64,000 bases of DNA from Veillonella nakazawae (GTDB lineage: Bacteria; Bacillota; Negativicutes; Veillonellales; Veillonellaceae), in the NCBI RefSeq assembly GCF_013393365.1, contig NZ_AP022321.1:1626501-1690500 (forward strand), written 5' to 3'. Both the position numbers and the translations under genes were made by a program. This document shows, piece after piece, positions 1 to 13,745 of the stretch. The notes beneath the pieces were generated by a model. That model did no database searches, was not told the DNA's origin, and worked only from the letters and a program-made list of their open reading frames with translations. Every line of letters begins with the position of its first letter. Positions within the stretch are counted from its first letter, which is position 1.

Positions 1-5258
<5,258 letters not shown>

Positions 5259-5363
5259 ATTTGCTTTCACCCCTATCAAAACACACTGGTCTACCATTTT
5301 CTATAACGGCACGGAAAAGACATCTTACAGGTCTCAGTTTTCCTGCTCAGATAACGCCAAATA

Positions 5364-5400
5364 AAGCAAGGCCCATTTTATTTTTAAAATAACCTTGCTT
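5364..5400 (-). promoter_or_regulatory. Hairpin in rpoB leader, possible attenuator
   Basis: On the minus strand AAGCAAGG pairs with CCTTGCTT, and the interior TTATTTT/AATAAAA extends the stem. It is followed by TTTATTTGG, a weak T-rich tail, about 105 bases before the rpoB ATG. No gene lies between 5259 and 5513, so this interval must also hold the rpoBC promoter, which I could not assign with confidence. The attenuation role is inference. Confidence 0.45.
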
Positions 5401-5510
5401 TCCATTAACCAAGCACAACCTTGGAAGAAAACCTCATCACTATTCAAGTTATAGTTTTATATCCAAAAGCAGGAAACGCTACTTTTGCAATATATAATTC
5501 TATCAGTATT

Positions 5511-5546
5511 AAAAAAGACTGTCAACCAAAAGGGTTGACAGTCTTT
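5511..5546 (-). terminator. Rho-independent terminator after aspA
   Basis: A 14-bp perfect stem (AAAGACTGTCAACC with its complement, 5514-5527 and 5533-5546) with a 5-base loop, followed on the minus strand by a T-run. It ends the aspA transcript and means rpoBC needs its own promoter. Confidence 0.9.
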
Positions 5547-5587
5547 CATTTTCATGCTTTATTCATGTATCAAAACAACTGACTATG

Positions 5588-7003
5588 TTAGTTGCCTTTT
5601 TGTTTTAAAAGATTAGCTCCAGCAATACCAGGGCGAGTCATTTCTTTAGGAGAAAGGATATGATTAATTTCATCTTCAGTCAATAAACCTTTTTCCAAGA
5701 TGATATCACGGATAGCACGACCAGTAGTATAAGCTTCTTTTGCAAGAGAAGATGCTGTTTCGTAGCCAAGATGTGGCAACAATGCTGTTACGATACCAAC
5801 GGAACGATTCAACCAGTATTCGCATTGTTCACGATCCACTTCAAGATCCACGAGTAATTTATCAACGAATGTATTTACGCCGTTTTTGAGGTAGCAAAGA
5901 TTATTGAACAAATTGTAAGCCAATACAGGTTCCATTACGTTCAATTCAAATTGACCATTTTCTACAGCCAATGTAATTGTAAGGTCATTACCGATAACTT
6001 GGTAACATACTTGGTTCAATACTTCGGCGATAACAGGATTAACCTTGCCTGGCATGATGGAAGAACCAGGTTGGCGAGCAGGCAATTTTAATTCCCCAAT
6101 ACCACAACGAGGACCGGATGCCATCAAGCGGAAGTCGTTAGCCATTTTAATCAATACAAGAGCCGTAACTTTCAAACCACTGGAGATATCTGCAAAGATA
6201 TCTGTATTGTTTGTAGCATCAATTAAGTTTTCCGCAGTGTAGAATGGTTCGCCTACTACTTCACTAAGTTCGTATGCTACATCATGAATATAATTAGGTT
6301 CCGCATTAAGACCTGTACCAACTGCAGTAGCACCCATGTTAATTACATGTGCACCTTCAACGGCAGATTTAATACGTTTAATACCGCGGCGAACACCGGA
6401 TGCATAAGCACCCATTTCTTGACCTAATGTAATTGGCACCGCATCTTGTAAGTGAGTACGCCCCATCTTCAAAATTTCGCTATATTCATCAGCCTTTTTC
6501 TCAAGCTCGTCAACAAGGCGTTGTAATGCTTCAAGTAAAGGTTTAGATTTTAAGATCGCACATACCTTGATAGCTGTTGGGAAAGCATCATTTGTAGATT
6601 GTGCCATATTACAATGGTTGTTAGGGCTTACAATATCATAGCTTCCTTTTGGATGACCCAAAATTTCACAAGCACGGTTAGCCAATACTTCGTTCATATT
6701 CATATTTACAGAAGTACCTGCACCACCTTGAATTGGATCAACAGGGAATTGGTCAGCAAATTGACCTTCAATTACTTCGTCCGCAGCTTGTACAATAGCT
6801 TTACCAATAGATACATTTAAGCGACCAGTTTTCATATTTGCTAACGCAGATGCTTTTTTTACCATTGCCAAGGCTTTGATAAAATCTTGGTCCAAGTGTT
6901 TTCCTGTAATATGGAAGTTTTCTAATGCACGAATTGTTTGTACACCGTAATATAATTCATCAGCTACTTCTAATTCACCTAAGAAATCATGTTCTTTTCT
7001 CAT
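5588..7003 (-). CDS. aspA: Aspartate ammonia-lyase (aspartase)
   Basis: Converts L-aspartate to fumarate and ammonia in the cytoplasm, feeding the fumarate/succinate branch used by Veillonella-type anaerobes. The protein is 471 residues, the usual length. It carries the fumarase/aspartase superfamily signature GSSIMPGKVNP (about residues 317-327), plus GRTHLQDAVP and the N-terminal RKEHDFLGE typical of AspA rather than FumC. The ATG has AGAGGA upstream. It is monocistronic, with its own terminator and a promoter region carrying repeated TGTAT-type motifs. It sits unusually between the rplL and rpoB halves of the transcription-translation operon. Confidence 0.95.
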   Translation of the reverse strand: MRKEHDFLGELEVADELYYGVQTIRALENFHITGKHLDQDFIKALAMVKKASALANMKTGRLNVSIGKAIVQAADEVIEGQFADQFPVDPIQGGAGTSVNMNMNEVLANRACEILGHPKGSYDIVSPNNHCNMAQSTNDAFPTAIKVCAILKSKPLLEALQRLVDELEKKADEYSEILKMGRTHLQDAVPITLGQEMGAYASGVRRGIKRIKSAVEGAHVINMGATAVGTGLNAEPNYIHDVAYELSEVVGEPFYTAENLIDATNNTDIFADISSGLKVTALVLIKMANDFRLMASGPRCGIGELKLPARQPGSSIMPGKVNPVIAEVLNQVCYQVIGNDLTITLAVENGQFELNVMEPVLAYNLFNNLCYLKNGVNTFVDKLLVDLEVDREQCEYWLNRSVGIVTALLPHLGYETASSLAKEAYTTGRAIRDIILEKGLLTEDEINHILSPKEMTRPGIAGANLLKQKGN

Positions 7004-7072
7004 AATAAATCCTCTTTCTACTATTTTTATACAAAATAGTATTTCAATGAAACGGTTTTATCTTACGCGCTC

Positions 7073-7139
7073 ATTATAGCATGTATTTTGTATACATAAA
7101 AGTCATTTCATGTATTCTGTACAAACAATATTCTATACA
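7073..7139 (-). promoter_or_regulatory. aspA promoter region with repeated TGTAT/TATACA motifs
   Basis: On the minus strand a TATAAT box (7073-7078) lies about 70 bases before the aspA start, with no good -35 hexamer. Immediately upstream, three related motifs appear on the plus strand: TGTATTTTGTATACA (7082-7096), TGTATTCTGTACA (7111-7123) and TATTCTATACA (7129-7139). The first is an inverted repeat TGTAT-N5-ATACA. A weak -35 with repeats in and upstream of the spacer is typical of a regulated promoter. The regulator is unknown. Confidence 0.55.
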
Positions 7140-7264
7140 ATATATTATTTCATAAATATTTTTTTGTAACTATTTCCATATTGATAAAAGCTTTATCTTT
7201 CATTGGTTTAATTATTACACGCCCTATAGTACAATAATATAAACTATGTAAGTAAGGAGTAATT

Positions 7265-8932
7265 ATGATTAACAATCACATGCTGCGCATAGGTGCGCTA
7301 TTTTTATTGACCGTACTAAGTTACGGTTTCTATAATGCCTATCTACCCATAACCGATCCGGTTGAATCTAACTATGTATTATCTGCTATTACAATGTTAA
7401 AACATAACTCATGGATATCCCCCATGATATATGACCAAGTCTGGTATGATAAACCGCCCCTCACCTATTGGGCTCTCATGATAAGCTATAAACTATTTGG
7501 CATATCTGACTTTACATCGCGCATACCAAATACACTTATTGCTGGTGGCAGTGTTGCGCTTATGTACCATCTTGTGTATCGCATTAAAGAGTCCACGCAT
7601 ATAGCAATTACGAGTGCCATACTTTTGTTTGGTGCCTTACAGTTCTGGTACATTTCTCACGCAGTCATAACAGACGGCTTCCTATTCTTCTTTTCACTAG
7701 CCATCTTCGGCTATTCTTATCTAGCTTTCACCAAGAACGATAAACATTCCATGGTGAAAGCCTATGGGGCAGCAGCCTTAGCGGTCGTAACTAAAGGGCC
7801 CGTTGGTATTGTTCTTCCTGGATTAATACTATTACTATTCATTGCTGCACGATGGTTCACCAAAAAAGATAAGGATGATTACTCACTTGCTAAGGATATT
7901 ACATTATTATTTAATCCTTTGGGAATTCTCTTATTTATAGTTCTTGCCAGTCCATGGTACATCGCTATGTACTCGATTCACGGTCAAGAATTCATATCTG
8001 GTTTCTTAGGTCTGCATAATATGGAACGAGCACTAGTATCAGAACATCCGAAATTTAACGTTTGGTATTATTACTTAATCATTGTTCCTCTTGCACTGTT
8101 ACCTTGGACACCAGCCGTAATTTACAGACTCAAAAGTATAAAATGGAAAAATGATTTTTATCTAATTGGTGCCATCTGGTTTATAATTATTGTATTATTT
8201 TATTCATTAGTAGCGACGAAATATATAACCTATACTTTACCAGCCATAATTCCTTGTATCATCTGGGGTGCTGAAGCTATTACTAGTAGCTTCAATAATA
8301 AGGCTAATAGTTTTAAGTATATTGTTACTATTCCATTAGGCATATATACCGTCTTATTTGTAACTGCCAGCATTGCAACACCTGAATTAAATCCAATACC
8401 ACTAATCATTGCATTAATCACAATAGTATTATTTACACTATTAGCAAAACAGTATAGAAACAAGAAGTTACCATTATCTATAGGTTTAGCTACACCGTTA
8501 ATCATTTTGTATACAGCTATTACTATAACGGTAACCCCTATTTTATATGACCAATCAGGCCTTCAATTCAAACCATATATTAAATCTACTACACAGCATA
8601 CTTATATATATGGTACATACTATACATCGATTTTGTATTATACCGAAAATACACCAACACAAGTATTTGTACATACTACAGATAACCCCCTATGGACAGC
8701 AGGCAAAACATTAATGCCAACCATAACACTGGAGGAATTTGACAGAAGAGTATCTGCAGAAAAAGGTGCTATCATTATTGTACCGAACAAATATAGTAAA
8801 GAATTTACTAATTCTCCAACAAATATAATGGCCACAGAAATTGGTAAAAATGGATCAGCTAGAATTTATCAAATTCGGGTTATAGGACAAAAAGTGTGTG
8901 TGACTAATCCCAATAAGTTGGAAAATCTGTAG
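7265..8932 (+). CDS. Membrane glycosyltransferase, GT39/ArnT-like, 3' end rewritten by an IS
   Basis: Polytopic inner-membrane protein of 555 residues resembling the ArnT/PMT family, which moves a sugar from a polyprenyl-phosphate carrier to lipid or protein on the outer face of the membrane. The N-terminal region has the family's acidic loop (ITDPVESNYV) and the DKPPLTYW motif (about residues 59-66), followed by many hydrophobic helices and a soluble C-terminal tail. The RBS AAGGAG precedes the ATG. The last 15 codons, from 8885, are IS sequence. Removing the IS and one TATA copy restores ...RVISLKFSN and a stop at 10230, giving a 546-residue original protein. The core is intact, so function is probably kept. 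The substrate is not predictable here. Confidence 0.85.
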   Translation: MINNHMLRIGALFLLTVLSYGFYNAYLPITDPVESNYVLSAITMLKHNSWISPMIYDQVWYDKPPLTYWALMISYKLFGISDFTSRIPNTLIAGGSVALMYHLVYRIKESTHIAITSAILLFGALQFWYISHAVITDGFLFFFSLAIFGYSYLAFTKNDKHSMVKAYGAAALAVVTKGPVGIVLPGLILLLFIAARWFTKKDKDDYSLAKDITLLFNPLGILLFIVLASPWYIAMYSIHGQEFISGFLGLHNMERALVSEHPKFNVWYYYLIIVPLALLPWTPAVIYRLKSIKWKNDFYLIGAIWFIIIVLFYSLVATKYITYTLPAIIPCIIWGAEAITSSFNNKANSFKYIVTIPLGIYTVLFVTASIATPELNPIPLIIALITIVLFTLLAKQYRNKKLPLSIGLATPLIILYTAITITVTPILYDQSGLQFKPYIKSTTQHTYIYGTYYTSILYYTENTPTQVFVHTTDNPLWTAGKTLMPTITLEEFDRRVSAEKGAIIIVPNKYSKEFTNSPTNIMATEIGKNGSARIYQIRVIGQKVCVTNPNKLENL

Positions 8933-10016
8933 ACATATGTAGCTCATTCCAAACAGGAGCATCACCCCATTGAGGTATTGAGCGATCTATTTGGCAATAA
9001 TCAGATAACCGTTTGTAGATAGCAGCAATCGATTCATCTGTAGGCATACAATTTAATATATCTGAAATAGAAAGCGGTCTTGGTGAGTGCATATAGCACC
9101 ACCAATAGACCGCTTTTAGTCTTCTTTCAAGTGAAAGGCCCCTATGAGATCGTAACATACTTCTTAGTTGAGCATTTACTCCACCTTCAATACGATTATT
9201 TGTTGTAGGTACTGTAATATCAATACATTCCAAAAATGTAAATAAAGTTTGTTGCCTAATCAGACGCCATAATGATGATTCGGCTTTAAGCAAACGCTCA
9301 TGTGTAGAGCGTTTGTTCCCGAATTCATCAATCGTCATTTCTCGTAAAAAATCAGAATATGTCATTCGCCACGCTGAAAGTTCATTAATCCATACAAGAG
9401 CTTGATCCATTGTTTTCACATTAAATAAATCTTTAGCCAGAGTATAAAGATCCTTTCCTGCTAACGTTTTAGGTCTACTTGTCGTATATCGTCTAACCTG
9501 ACAAAAAATGTGAAACAAGCATCTTTGGTGACTGCTATGAGGCCAAACTTTACGTAATGCTTTAGGCAAACCATTAGCACCATCAGACACAACAACTTTA
9601 GGTTCGGCAATCCGTTCCATTAAACACTGCCAAGCTCTAGCATGCTCATAACGACAGACATACCATCCTAGAACATGAGTATCATTGCAACAAATCAAAA
9701 CACATAAATTCCTAGCTAAGTAAATTCCATCAAGATATACCACATCATGTACTTCTTCCACTTTTGGTGGCAATGGCCATATGGACCAAAATTTAGCGGT
9801 TTTACGCCTGAATGTACGACCTTTACCAGGCATATCAGCTTGAATATTGGTGCTGAATAACCAATTCAAGAATAGGCTTAACTCTTTACTTAAATTATTA
9901 ATTTTAACGGTAAATGCCACCTTACAATGTTTGCAAAACCAACGCTGAGAACCAGATTTTAAAACACCGTGTTTAATACATGTTTCATTACAATCAGGAC
10001 ATTTTATTTGTCGCAT
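8904..10016 (-). CDS. Transposase, IS1249-like (IS256 family, DDE)
   Basis: A 370-residue transposase. An N-terminal zinc ribbon (CPDCNETC ... WFCKHCK) precedes an RNase H-like DDE core whose likely catalytic residues are in VYLDGIYL, VVSDGANG and NNRIEGGVN, followed by a basic C-terminus. This layout matches the IS1249 branch of the IS256/Mutator superfamily. The start at 10016 (MRQIKC) is preferred because GGAGG lies eight bases upstream; a second ATG five codons earlier overlaps that site. The gene is opposite to the glycosyltransferase it entered, and its stop lies 19 bases inside the element. No frameshift or stop is visible, so it may be active. Confidence 0.85.
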   Translation of the reverse strand: MRQIKCPDCNETCIKHGVLKSGSQRWFCKHCKVAFTVKINNLSKELSLFLNWLFSTNIQADMPGKGRTFRRKTAKFWSIWPLPPKVEEVHDVVYLDGIYLARNLCVLICCNDTHVLGWYVCRYEHARAWQCLMERIAEPKVVVSDGANGLPKALRKVWPHSSHQRCLFHIFCQVRRYTTSRPKTLAGKDLYTLAKDLFNVKTMDQALVWINELSAWRMTYSDFLREMTIDEFGNKRSTHERLLKAESSLWRLIRQQTLFTFLECIDITVPTTNNRIEGGVNAQLRSMLRSHRGLSLERRLKAVYWWCYMHSPRPLSISDILNCMPTDESIAAIYKRLSDYCQIDRSIPQWGDAPVWNELHMSTDFPTYWD

Positions 10017-10143
10017 AAACTCTTCCTCCATATTTGTTTATATATAGGAAGATATAACCTCATTTTAGTCAGTAATTACAAGGGTTAATTGATGTTTTCA
10101 CCCACACTTTTTGTCCACCCTCAAACTTCTCCAAAAAAAGATT

Positions 10144-10186
10144 AAACCCTTATAACACTAGTAAATATCTAGTGTTATAAGGGTTT
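10144..10186. terminator. 18-bp perfect hairpin inside the IS right end
   Basis: AAACCCTTATAACACTAG (10144-10161) and its exact complement (10169-10186) enclose a 7-base loop. A short T-run follows on the plus strand, and on the minus strand a run of seven T lies shortly after. It lies between two copies of the IS end, upstream of the transposase, and could block transcription entering the element from the rplL side. That role is inferred. Confidence 0.65.
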
Positions 10187-10236
10187 TTACACACACTTTT
10201 TGTCCTATAAGCCTCAAATTCAGTAACTAAACAAAA

Positions 10237-10265
10237 AAGGCGTACCCGAGGGTACGCCTTTTATT
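10237..10265. terminator. Bidirectional terminator of rplL and the glycosyltransferase
   Basis: The stem AAGGCGTACCC / GGGTACGCCTT is bordered by an A-run on one side and a T-run on the other, so it can act in both directions. It ends the ribosomal operon on the minus strand. Before the IS entered, it also lay just after the glycosyltransferase stop at 10230. Confidence 0.9.
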
Positions 10266-10275
10266 ATGGCTAGAA

Positions 10276-10644
10276 TTATTTCAATTCTACAGTTGCGCCA
10301 GCTTCTTCCAATTGAGCTTTCAAAGCTTCAGCTGCTTCAGTAGCTACGCCTTCTTTTACAGGTGCAGGAGCGCCGTCAACGATAGCTTTAGCTTCTTTCA
10401 AGCCAAGACCAGTTGCTTCACGAACAACTTTGATTACGTTGATTTTGGATGCGCCAGCATCTTTCAAGATTACGTCGAAGGAATCTTTAGCAGCGCCGCC
10501 TTCAGCACCACCAGCAGCTGCTACAGCTACAGGAGCTGCTGCAGTTACGCCAAATTCTTCTTCAATTGCTTTTACAAGATCATTAAGTTCAAGAATAGTT
10601 GCTTCTTTCAATTCAGCAACGATGTTTTCAATGTTCAATGCCAT
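10276..10644 (-). CDS. rplL: Ribosomal protein bL12 (L7/L12)
   Basis: Stalk protein of the 50S subunit, which recruits translational GTPases. At 122 residues it has the family layout: an N-terminal dimerisation helix region (about 1-35), an Ala/Gly-rich hinge ([19 protein letters not shown]) and the C-terminal factor-binding domain ending in [11 protein letters not shown]. It follows rplJ by 70 bases and ends the operon at a strong terminator. In most bacteria rpoB would come next; here the transcript stops, and rpoB is about 5 kb away. Confidence 0.98.
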   Translation of the reverse strand: MALNIENIVAELKEATILELNDLVKAIEEEFGVTAAAPVAVAAAGGAEGGAAKDSFDVILKDAGASKINVIKVVREATGLGLKEAKAIVDGAPAPVKEGVATEAAEALKAQLEEAGATVELK

Positions 10645-10714
10645 TTTAGTTTTCCTCCATAAAATAGTTTATTGTATCAGTCTTAAGCGACCAATTGATA
10701 ATGCGCAGAAATTA

Positions 10715-11221
10715 TTATTCTGCAGCTTCTGCAGGTTGAGCTTCTGCAACAGCTTTGACAGCGTATGCAACGTTGCGAACAGGTGCTTGCAATACGGAAA
10801 GCAACATGGAAAGCATACCTTCGCGGTTTGGAAGAGATGCAATTGCTTTAACGCCTGCAGCGTCCATAACTTCGCCTTCAACGATACCAGCTTTAACTGT
10901 TACAACTTCTTTCTCAGTAGTTTTGATGAATTGTTCAATTACACGCGCAGGTGCAACAGCATCTTCTTTAGAAGTAGCCAATGCAGTTGGACCTTCCAAA
11001 TGCTCAGCGAAACCTTCAAGATTCAATTCATTTGCAGCAATGCGAGTCAAAGTATTTTTGATTACTTTGTATTCAACACCTTCAGCCAACATTTTGCGGC
11101 GAAGATCAGTTGCTTGCGCAACAGTCAAACCAGAGTAACCAATCAATACAGCGCCTTTTGCTTCAGAAAGAGTTTCTTTCATTTGAGCAACGATTGCTTT
11201 CTTTTGTTCAGTGACAGCCAT
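10715..11221 (-). CDS. rplJ: Ribosomal protein uL10
   Basis: Base of the ribosomal stalk; it binds 23S rRNA and anchors the bL12 dimers through its C-terminal helix. It has 168 residues beginning MAVTEQKKAIVAQMKETL, with the family core GYSGLTVAQATDLRRKM, and an Ala-rich C-terminal helix. The ATG has AGGAGG upstream. The 174-base leader before it carries an attenuator-like hairpin, consistent with the autogenous L10 control known in bacteria. Confidence 0.98.
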   Translation of the reverse strand: MAVTEQKKAIVAQMKETLSEAKGAVLIGYSGLTVAQATDLRRKMLAEGVEYKVIKNTLTRIAANELNLEGFAEHLEGPTALATSKEDAVAPARVIEQFIKTTEKEVVTVKAGIVEGEVMDAAGVKAIASLPNREGMLSMLLSVLQAPVRNVAYAVKAVAEAQPAEAAE

Positions 11222-11395
11222 TAGATTACCTCCTTGTAGATTTTTTGGTGCTCTATGTACTATCTTAGCGTAAAAAACGACCCCATCGCACGCGATGAGG
11301 TCGAACTAGTCCTAGATTGTTCTAGTGTCAGCCTCAGCGGGCGGATTTTCATCCATTATACATACCAGCCGTCTACAGCTAAGAGACATATGTGA
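11222..11395 (-). ncRNA. L10 leader with attenuator hairpin
   Basis: Non-coding stretch between rplA and rplJ. On the minus strand it contains several paired segments and ends in a 12-bp stem (CGACCTCATCGC with GCGATGGGGTCG, 11278-11303) directly followed by TTTTTT, a Rho-independent terminator 55 bases before the rplJ start. Position and structure fit the known L10(L12) leader that lets excess L10-L12 complex reduce rplJL transcription. The class is assigned from context, not from a covariance search. Confidence 0.7.
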
Positions 11396-12106
11396 TTATT
11401 GCTCTTTTGTAACGTTGCTCAATTTGAACACGTTCAAAGGCACACCAGGGCCCATTGTAGCGGACAAGGTTACAGATTTAATGTATTGACCTTTAGCTGC
11501 TACAGGTTTAGCCTTGATAATAGTATCAACGATTGTACGGTAGTTGTCAAGTAATTTTTCTTCATCGAAGGACGCTTTACCGATGGAGCAAGAAATAATA
11601 CCTGCTTTATCAGTACGGTATTCGATTTTACCAGCTTTGATTTCGTTTACTGCACGAGCAACGTCTGGAGTTACTGTACCAACTTTAGGGTTTGGCATCA
11701 AGCCTTTAGGACCCAAGATTTTACCAAGACGGCCAACTTGACCCATCATGTCTGGTGTAGCAACTACTACGTCGAAGTCGCTCCAACCACCTTGGATTTT
11801 AGCTACTAACTCTTCAGAACCTACGAAATCTGCACCAGCTTCTTCAGCTGCTTTAATATTGTCGCCTTTTGCGAATACAAGAACGCGTTTAGTTTTGCCA
11901 GTACCATGAGGCAATACTACTGCACCACGAACTTGTTGATCAGCGTATTTAGGGTCGACATTCAAGTTGAAAGCGATTTCAACTGTTTCATCGAAATTTG
12001 CAGTTGCAGTTTTCTTAACCAACTCGATTGCTTCTACTGGTTCGTAGAACTTACCAGCTTCAATAAGTTTTACTGCCTCAGCGTATTTCTTACCTACTTT
12101 TGCCAT
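11396..12106 (-). CDS. rplA: Ribosomal protein uL1
   Basis: Large-subunit protein of the mobile L1 stalk, which assists release of deacylated tRNA from the E site. The length of 236 residues is standard. Family motifs include [21 protein letters not shown] (about residues 62-82) and [16 protein letters not shown] (about 132-147). The ATG has AGGAGG upstream. It sits 76 bases after rplK, the universal gene order. Confidence 0.98.
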   Translation of the reverse strand: MAKVGKKYAEAVKLIEAGKFYEPVEAIELVKKTATANFDETVEIAFNLNVDPKYADQQVRGAVVLPHGTGKTKRVLVFAKGDNIKAAEEAGADFVGSEELVAKIQGGWSDFDVVVATPDMMGQVGRLGKILGPKGLMPNPKVGTVTPDVARAVNEIKAGKIEYRTDKAGIISCSIGKASFDEEKLLDNYRTIVDTIIKAKPVAAKGQYIKSVTLSATMGPGVPLNVFKLSNVTKEQ

Positions 12107-12182
12107 TATAATATCCTCCTTATGTGGTCAAACGGGAATTCCCTCCCACCGATTTGCGCCTTATGCGCAAGTCGTACGCTTA

Positions 12183-12608
12183 TTAGTCAACGATTTCAAT
12201 GCCCATGCTGCGAGCAGTACCTTCTACCATGCGCATACCTTGTTCTACGGTATTAGCATTCAAGTCAGGCATTTTCAATTCAGCAATTTCACGAACTTTA
12301 TCGCGACCTACTTTTGCTACTTTATCACGGTTAGGTACACCAGAACCTTTTGGGATACCTGCAGCTTTTTTCAATAATACTGCAGCTGGTGGAGTCTTAG
12401 TGATGAAGTCGAAGCTACGATCTTCATATACGTTAATAACTACTGGGATAATTAAGCCAGCTTGTTTAGCAGTACGTTCGTTGAATTCTTTTGTGAAAGC
12501 AACGATGTTAACACCTGCTTGACCTAGTGCAGGACCAACTGGTGGTGCTGGAGTAGCTTTAGCGGCTTCAATTTGTAGTTTTACTTGTTTAACTAATTTC
12601 TTAGCCAT
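12183..12608 (-). CDS. rplK: Ribosomal protein uL11
   Basis: Binds the GTPase-associated region of 23S rRNA at the base of the stalk. It has 141 residues, the typical length, with the N-terminal [20 protein letters not shown] and the C-terminal RNA-binding segment ending [12 protein letters not shown]. The ATG is preceded by AGGAGG. It follows nusG by about 100 bases and precedes rplA. Confidence 0.98.
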   Translation of the reverse strand: MAKKLVKQVKLQIEAAKATPAPPVGPALGQAGVNIVAFTKEFNERTAKQAGLIIPVVINVYEDRSFDFITKTPPAAVLLKKAAGIPKGSGVPNRDKVAKVGRDKVREIAELKMPDLNANTVEQGMRMVEGTARSMGIEIVD

Positions 12609-12711
12609 GGGTAATTAAACCTCCTATGCTTATACTGTGGTGGTAACGGATATATATCCTCCCACTGGCAACCAAAATCGATTGCTCTTTTTTAGAGTTA
12701 TAATATATATA

Positions 12712-13248
12712 TTAAAGAGCTTTCTCAATTTGAGAGAACTCTACCTCTACCTCGGTATCTCGGTTGAACATTTCCACATTAAGTTTCAATGTTCCTTTTT
12801 CAGGGTTAAGTTCGGTAATAACACCTAGTTTATCTTCAAAGGCCCCGGACGTAATGCGTACCGTTTCACCAACTTCTACATCGATGTTGATGCTTGGTTT
12901 CTTATCCAAGCCCTGAGACTTAAGTATATGTTCTACTTCGGAATCAGAAAGTGGAACTGGTTTAGTGGCAGAGCCAACGAAACCTGTTACACCTGGTGTG
13001 TTGCGCACAACATACCAAGAGCGGTCGTTAACTTCCATTTCAACCAATACGTACCCAGGAAATATCTTACGTTTTACTACTTTTTTAACCCCATCTTTTT
13101 CATCTATTTCGTCTTCAAGAGGTACCAAAATACGGCTAATCACATCTTGTAGACCCATAGACTGAACTTTAAGTTCAAGAGTGGTTTTAACTTTATTTTC
13201 GTAGCCTGAATAGGTATGAATTACATACCACTTCTTATCTGCTTCCAT
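12712..13248 (-). CDS. nusG: Transcription termination/antitermination factor NusG
   Basis: Conserved elongation factor that binds RNA polymerase through its NGN domain and Rho or ribosomes through its KOW domain. Of 178 residues, the NGN part begins with KWYVIHTYSGYENKVKTTL and includes FPGYVLVEM and the VRNTPGVTGFVG loop. The KOW domain follows at about 120-178 (VGETVRITSGAFEDKLGVI). It is 12 bases downstream of secE, the classical secE-nusG pair. Confidence 0.98.
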   Translation of the reverse strand: MEADKKWYVIHTYSGYENKVKTTLELKVQSMGLQDVISRILVPLEDEIDEKDGVKKVVKRKIFPGYVLVEMEVNDRSWYVVRNTPGVTGFVGSATKPVPLSDSEVEHILKSQGLDKKPSINIDVEVGETVRITSGAFEDKLGVITELNPEKGTLKLNVEMFNRDTEVEVEFSQIEKAL

Positions 13249-13260
13249 GAAATGGCCCCC

Positions 13261-13482
13261 TTATCCAACAAAGTGCAACAACGTATTAAAAAGTTGGGCA
13301 AAGACTGCATCAAGTATATAGATAATAAAGGCGATAAAAATCGTCACTAAAAATACTACTATTGTATAATTGATGAGTTCTTTTTTTGTTGGCCAGACTA
13401 CTTTTTTAAGTTCAGCTTTCACACCGCGGAAGAATTTTCCAAATCCACCACGCTGCTGCACTGCTGAGTTAGACTTTGCCAT
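13261..13482 (-). CDS. secE: Preprotein translocase subunit SecE
   Basis: Small essential subunit of the SecYEG channel in the inner membrane. At 73 residues it is the single-helix form common in Firmicutes. An amphipathic stretch (FFRGVKAELKKVVWPTKKEL, about residues 17-36) is followed by one membrane helix (about 43-65). The motif VVWPTKKE is diagnostic. It lies between rpmG and nusG. Confidence 0.95.
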   Translation of the reverse strand: MAKSNSAVQQRGGFGKFFRGVKAELKKVVWPTKKELINYTIVVFLVTIFIAFIIYILDAVFAQLFNTLLHFVG

Positions 13483-13523
13483 TGTTTCACATCCTCAAAT
13501 CAACAGGTAATGAATGATAAGAA

Positions 13524-13673
13524 TTATTTTGTTTCACGGTGTAATGTATGTTTACCGCAGAATTTGCAATATTTCATCATTTCAATACGATCAGGATTGT
13601 TCTTTTTGTTCTTGTTCGTTTGATAGTTACGTTGTTTGCAATCTGTGCAAGCTAAAGTAATGGCATTACGCAT
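13524..13673 (-). CDS. rpmG: Ribosomal protein bL33
   Basis: A 49-residue large-subunit protein, read directly from the minus strand. It opens [19 protein letters not shown] and ends HTLHRETK. Two CxxC pairs (CTDC and CKFC) form a zinc knuckle, so this is the zinc-dependent C+ form. GAGGTG precedes the ATG at 13673. It is the first gene of the rpmG-secE-nusG-rplKAJL transcript, just after a near-consensus promoter. Confidence 0.95.
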   Translation of the reverse strand: MRNAITLACTDCKQRNYQTNKNKKNNPDRIEMMKYCKFCGKHTLHRETK

Positions 13674-13745
13674 CCGGATACACCTCGCTTTGTATTTACT
13701 AAATCTGTCTCTTGTACTCGAAAACGCTCGACTACATACTAAAGA

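Larger units (their letters stand above)
8885..10205 (-). mobile_element. Insertion sequence, IS256 family / IS1249-like, 1321 bp
   Basis: The outer ends are inverted repeats beginning GGACAAAAAGTGTGTGT (left from 8885; right end at 10205 on the opposite strand). They are flanked by the direct repeat TATA (8881-8884, 10206-10209). A third, internal copy of the end (GGACAAAAAGTGTGGGTG, minus strand, ending about 10115) lies 90 bases inside the right end. The 90-base extension holds a strong hairpin. One transposase gene fills the element. The boundaries are supported by exact reconstruction of the interrupted gene; the family name rests on the transposase. Confidence 0.85.

Noticed and set aside
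10430..11224. 264-codon frame antisense to rplL/rplJ
   Set aside because: Spans two ribosomal genes in reverse, Phe/Ser/Cys-rich, no RBS.
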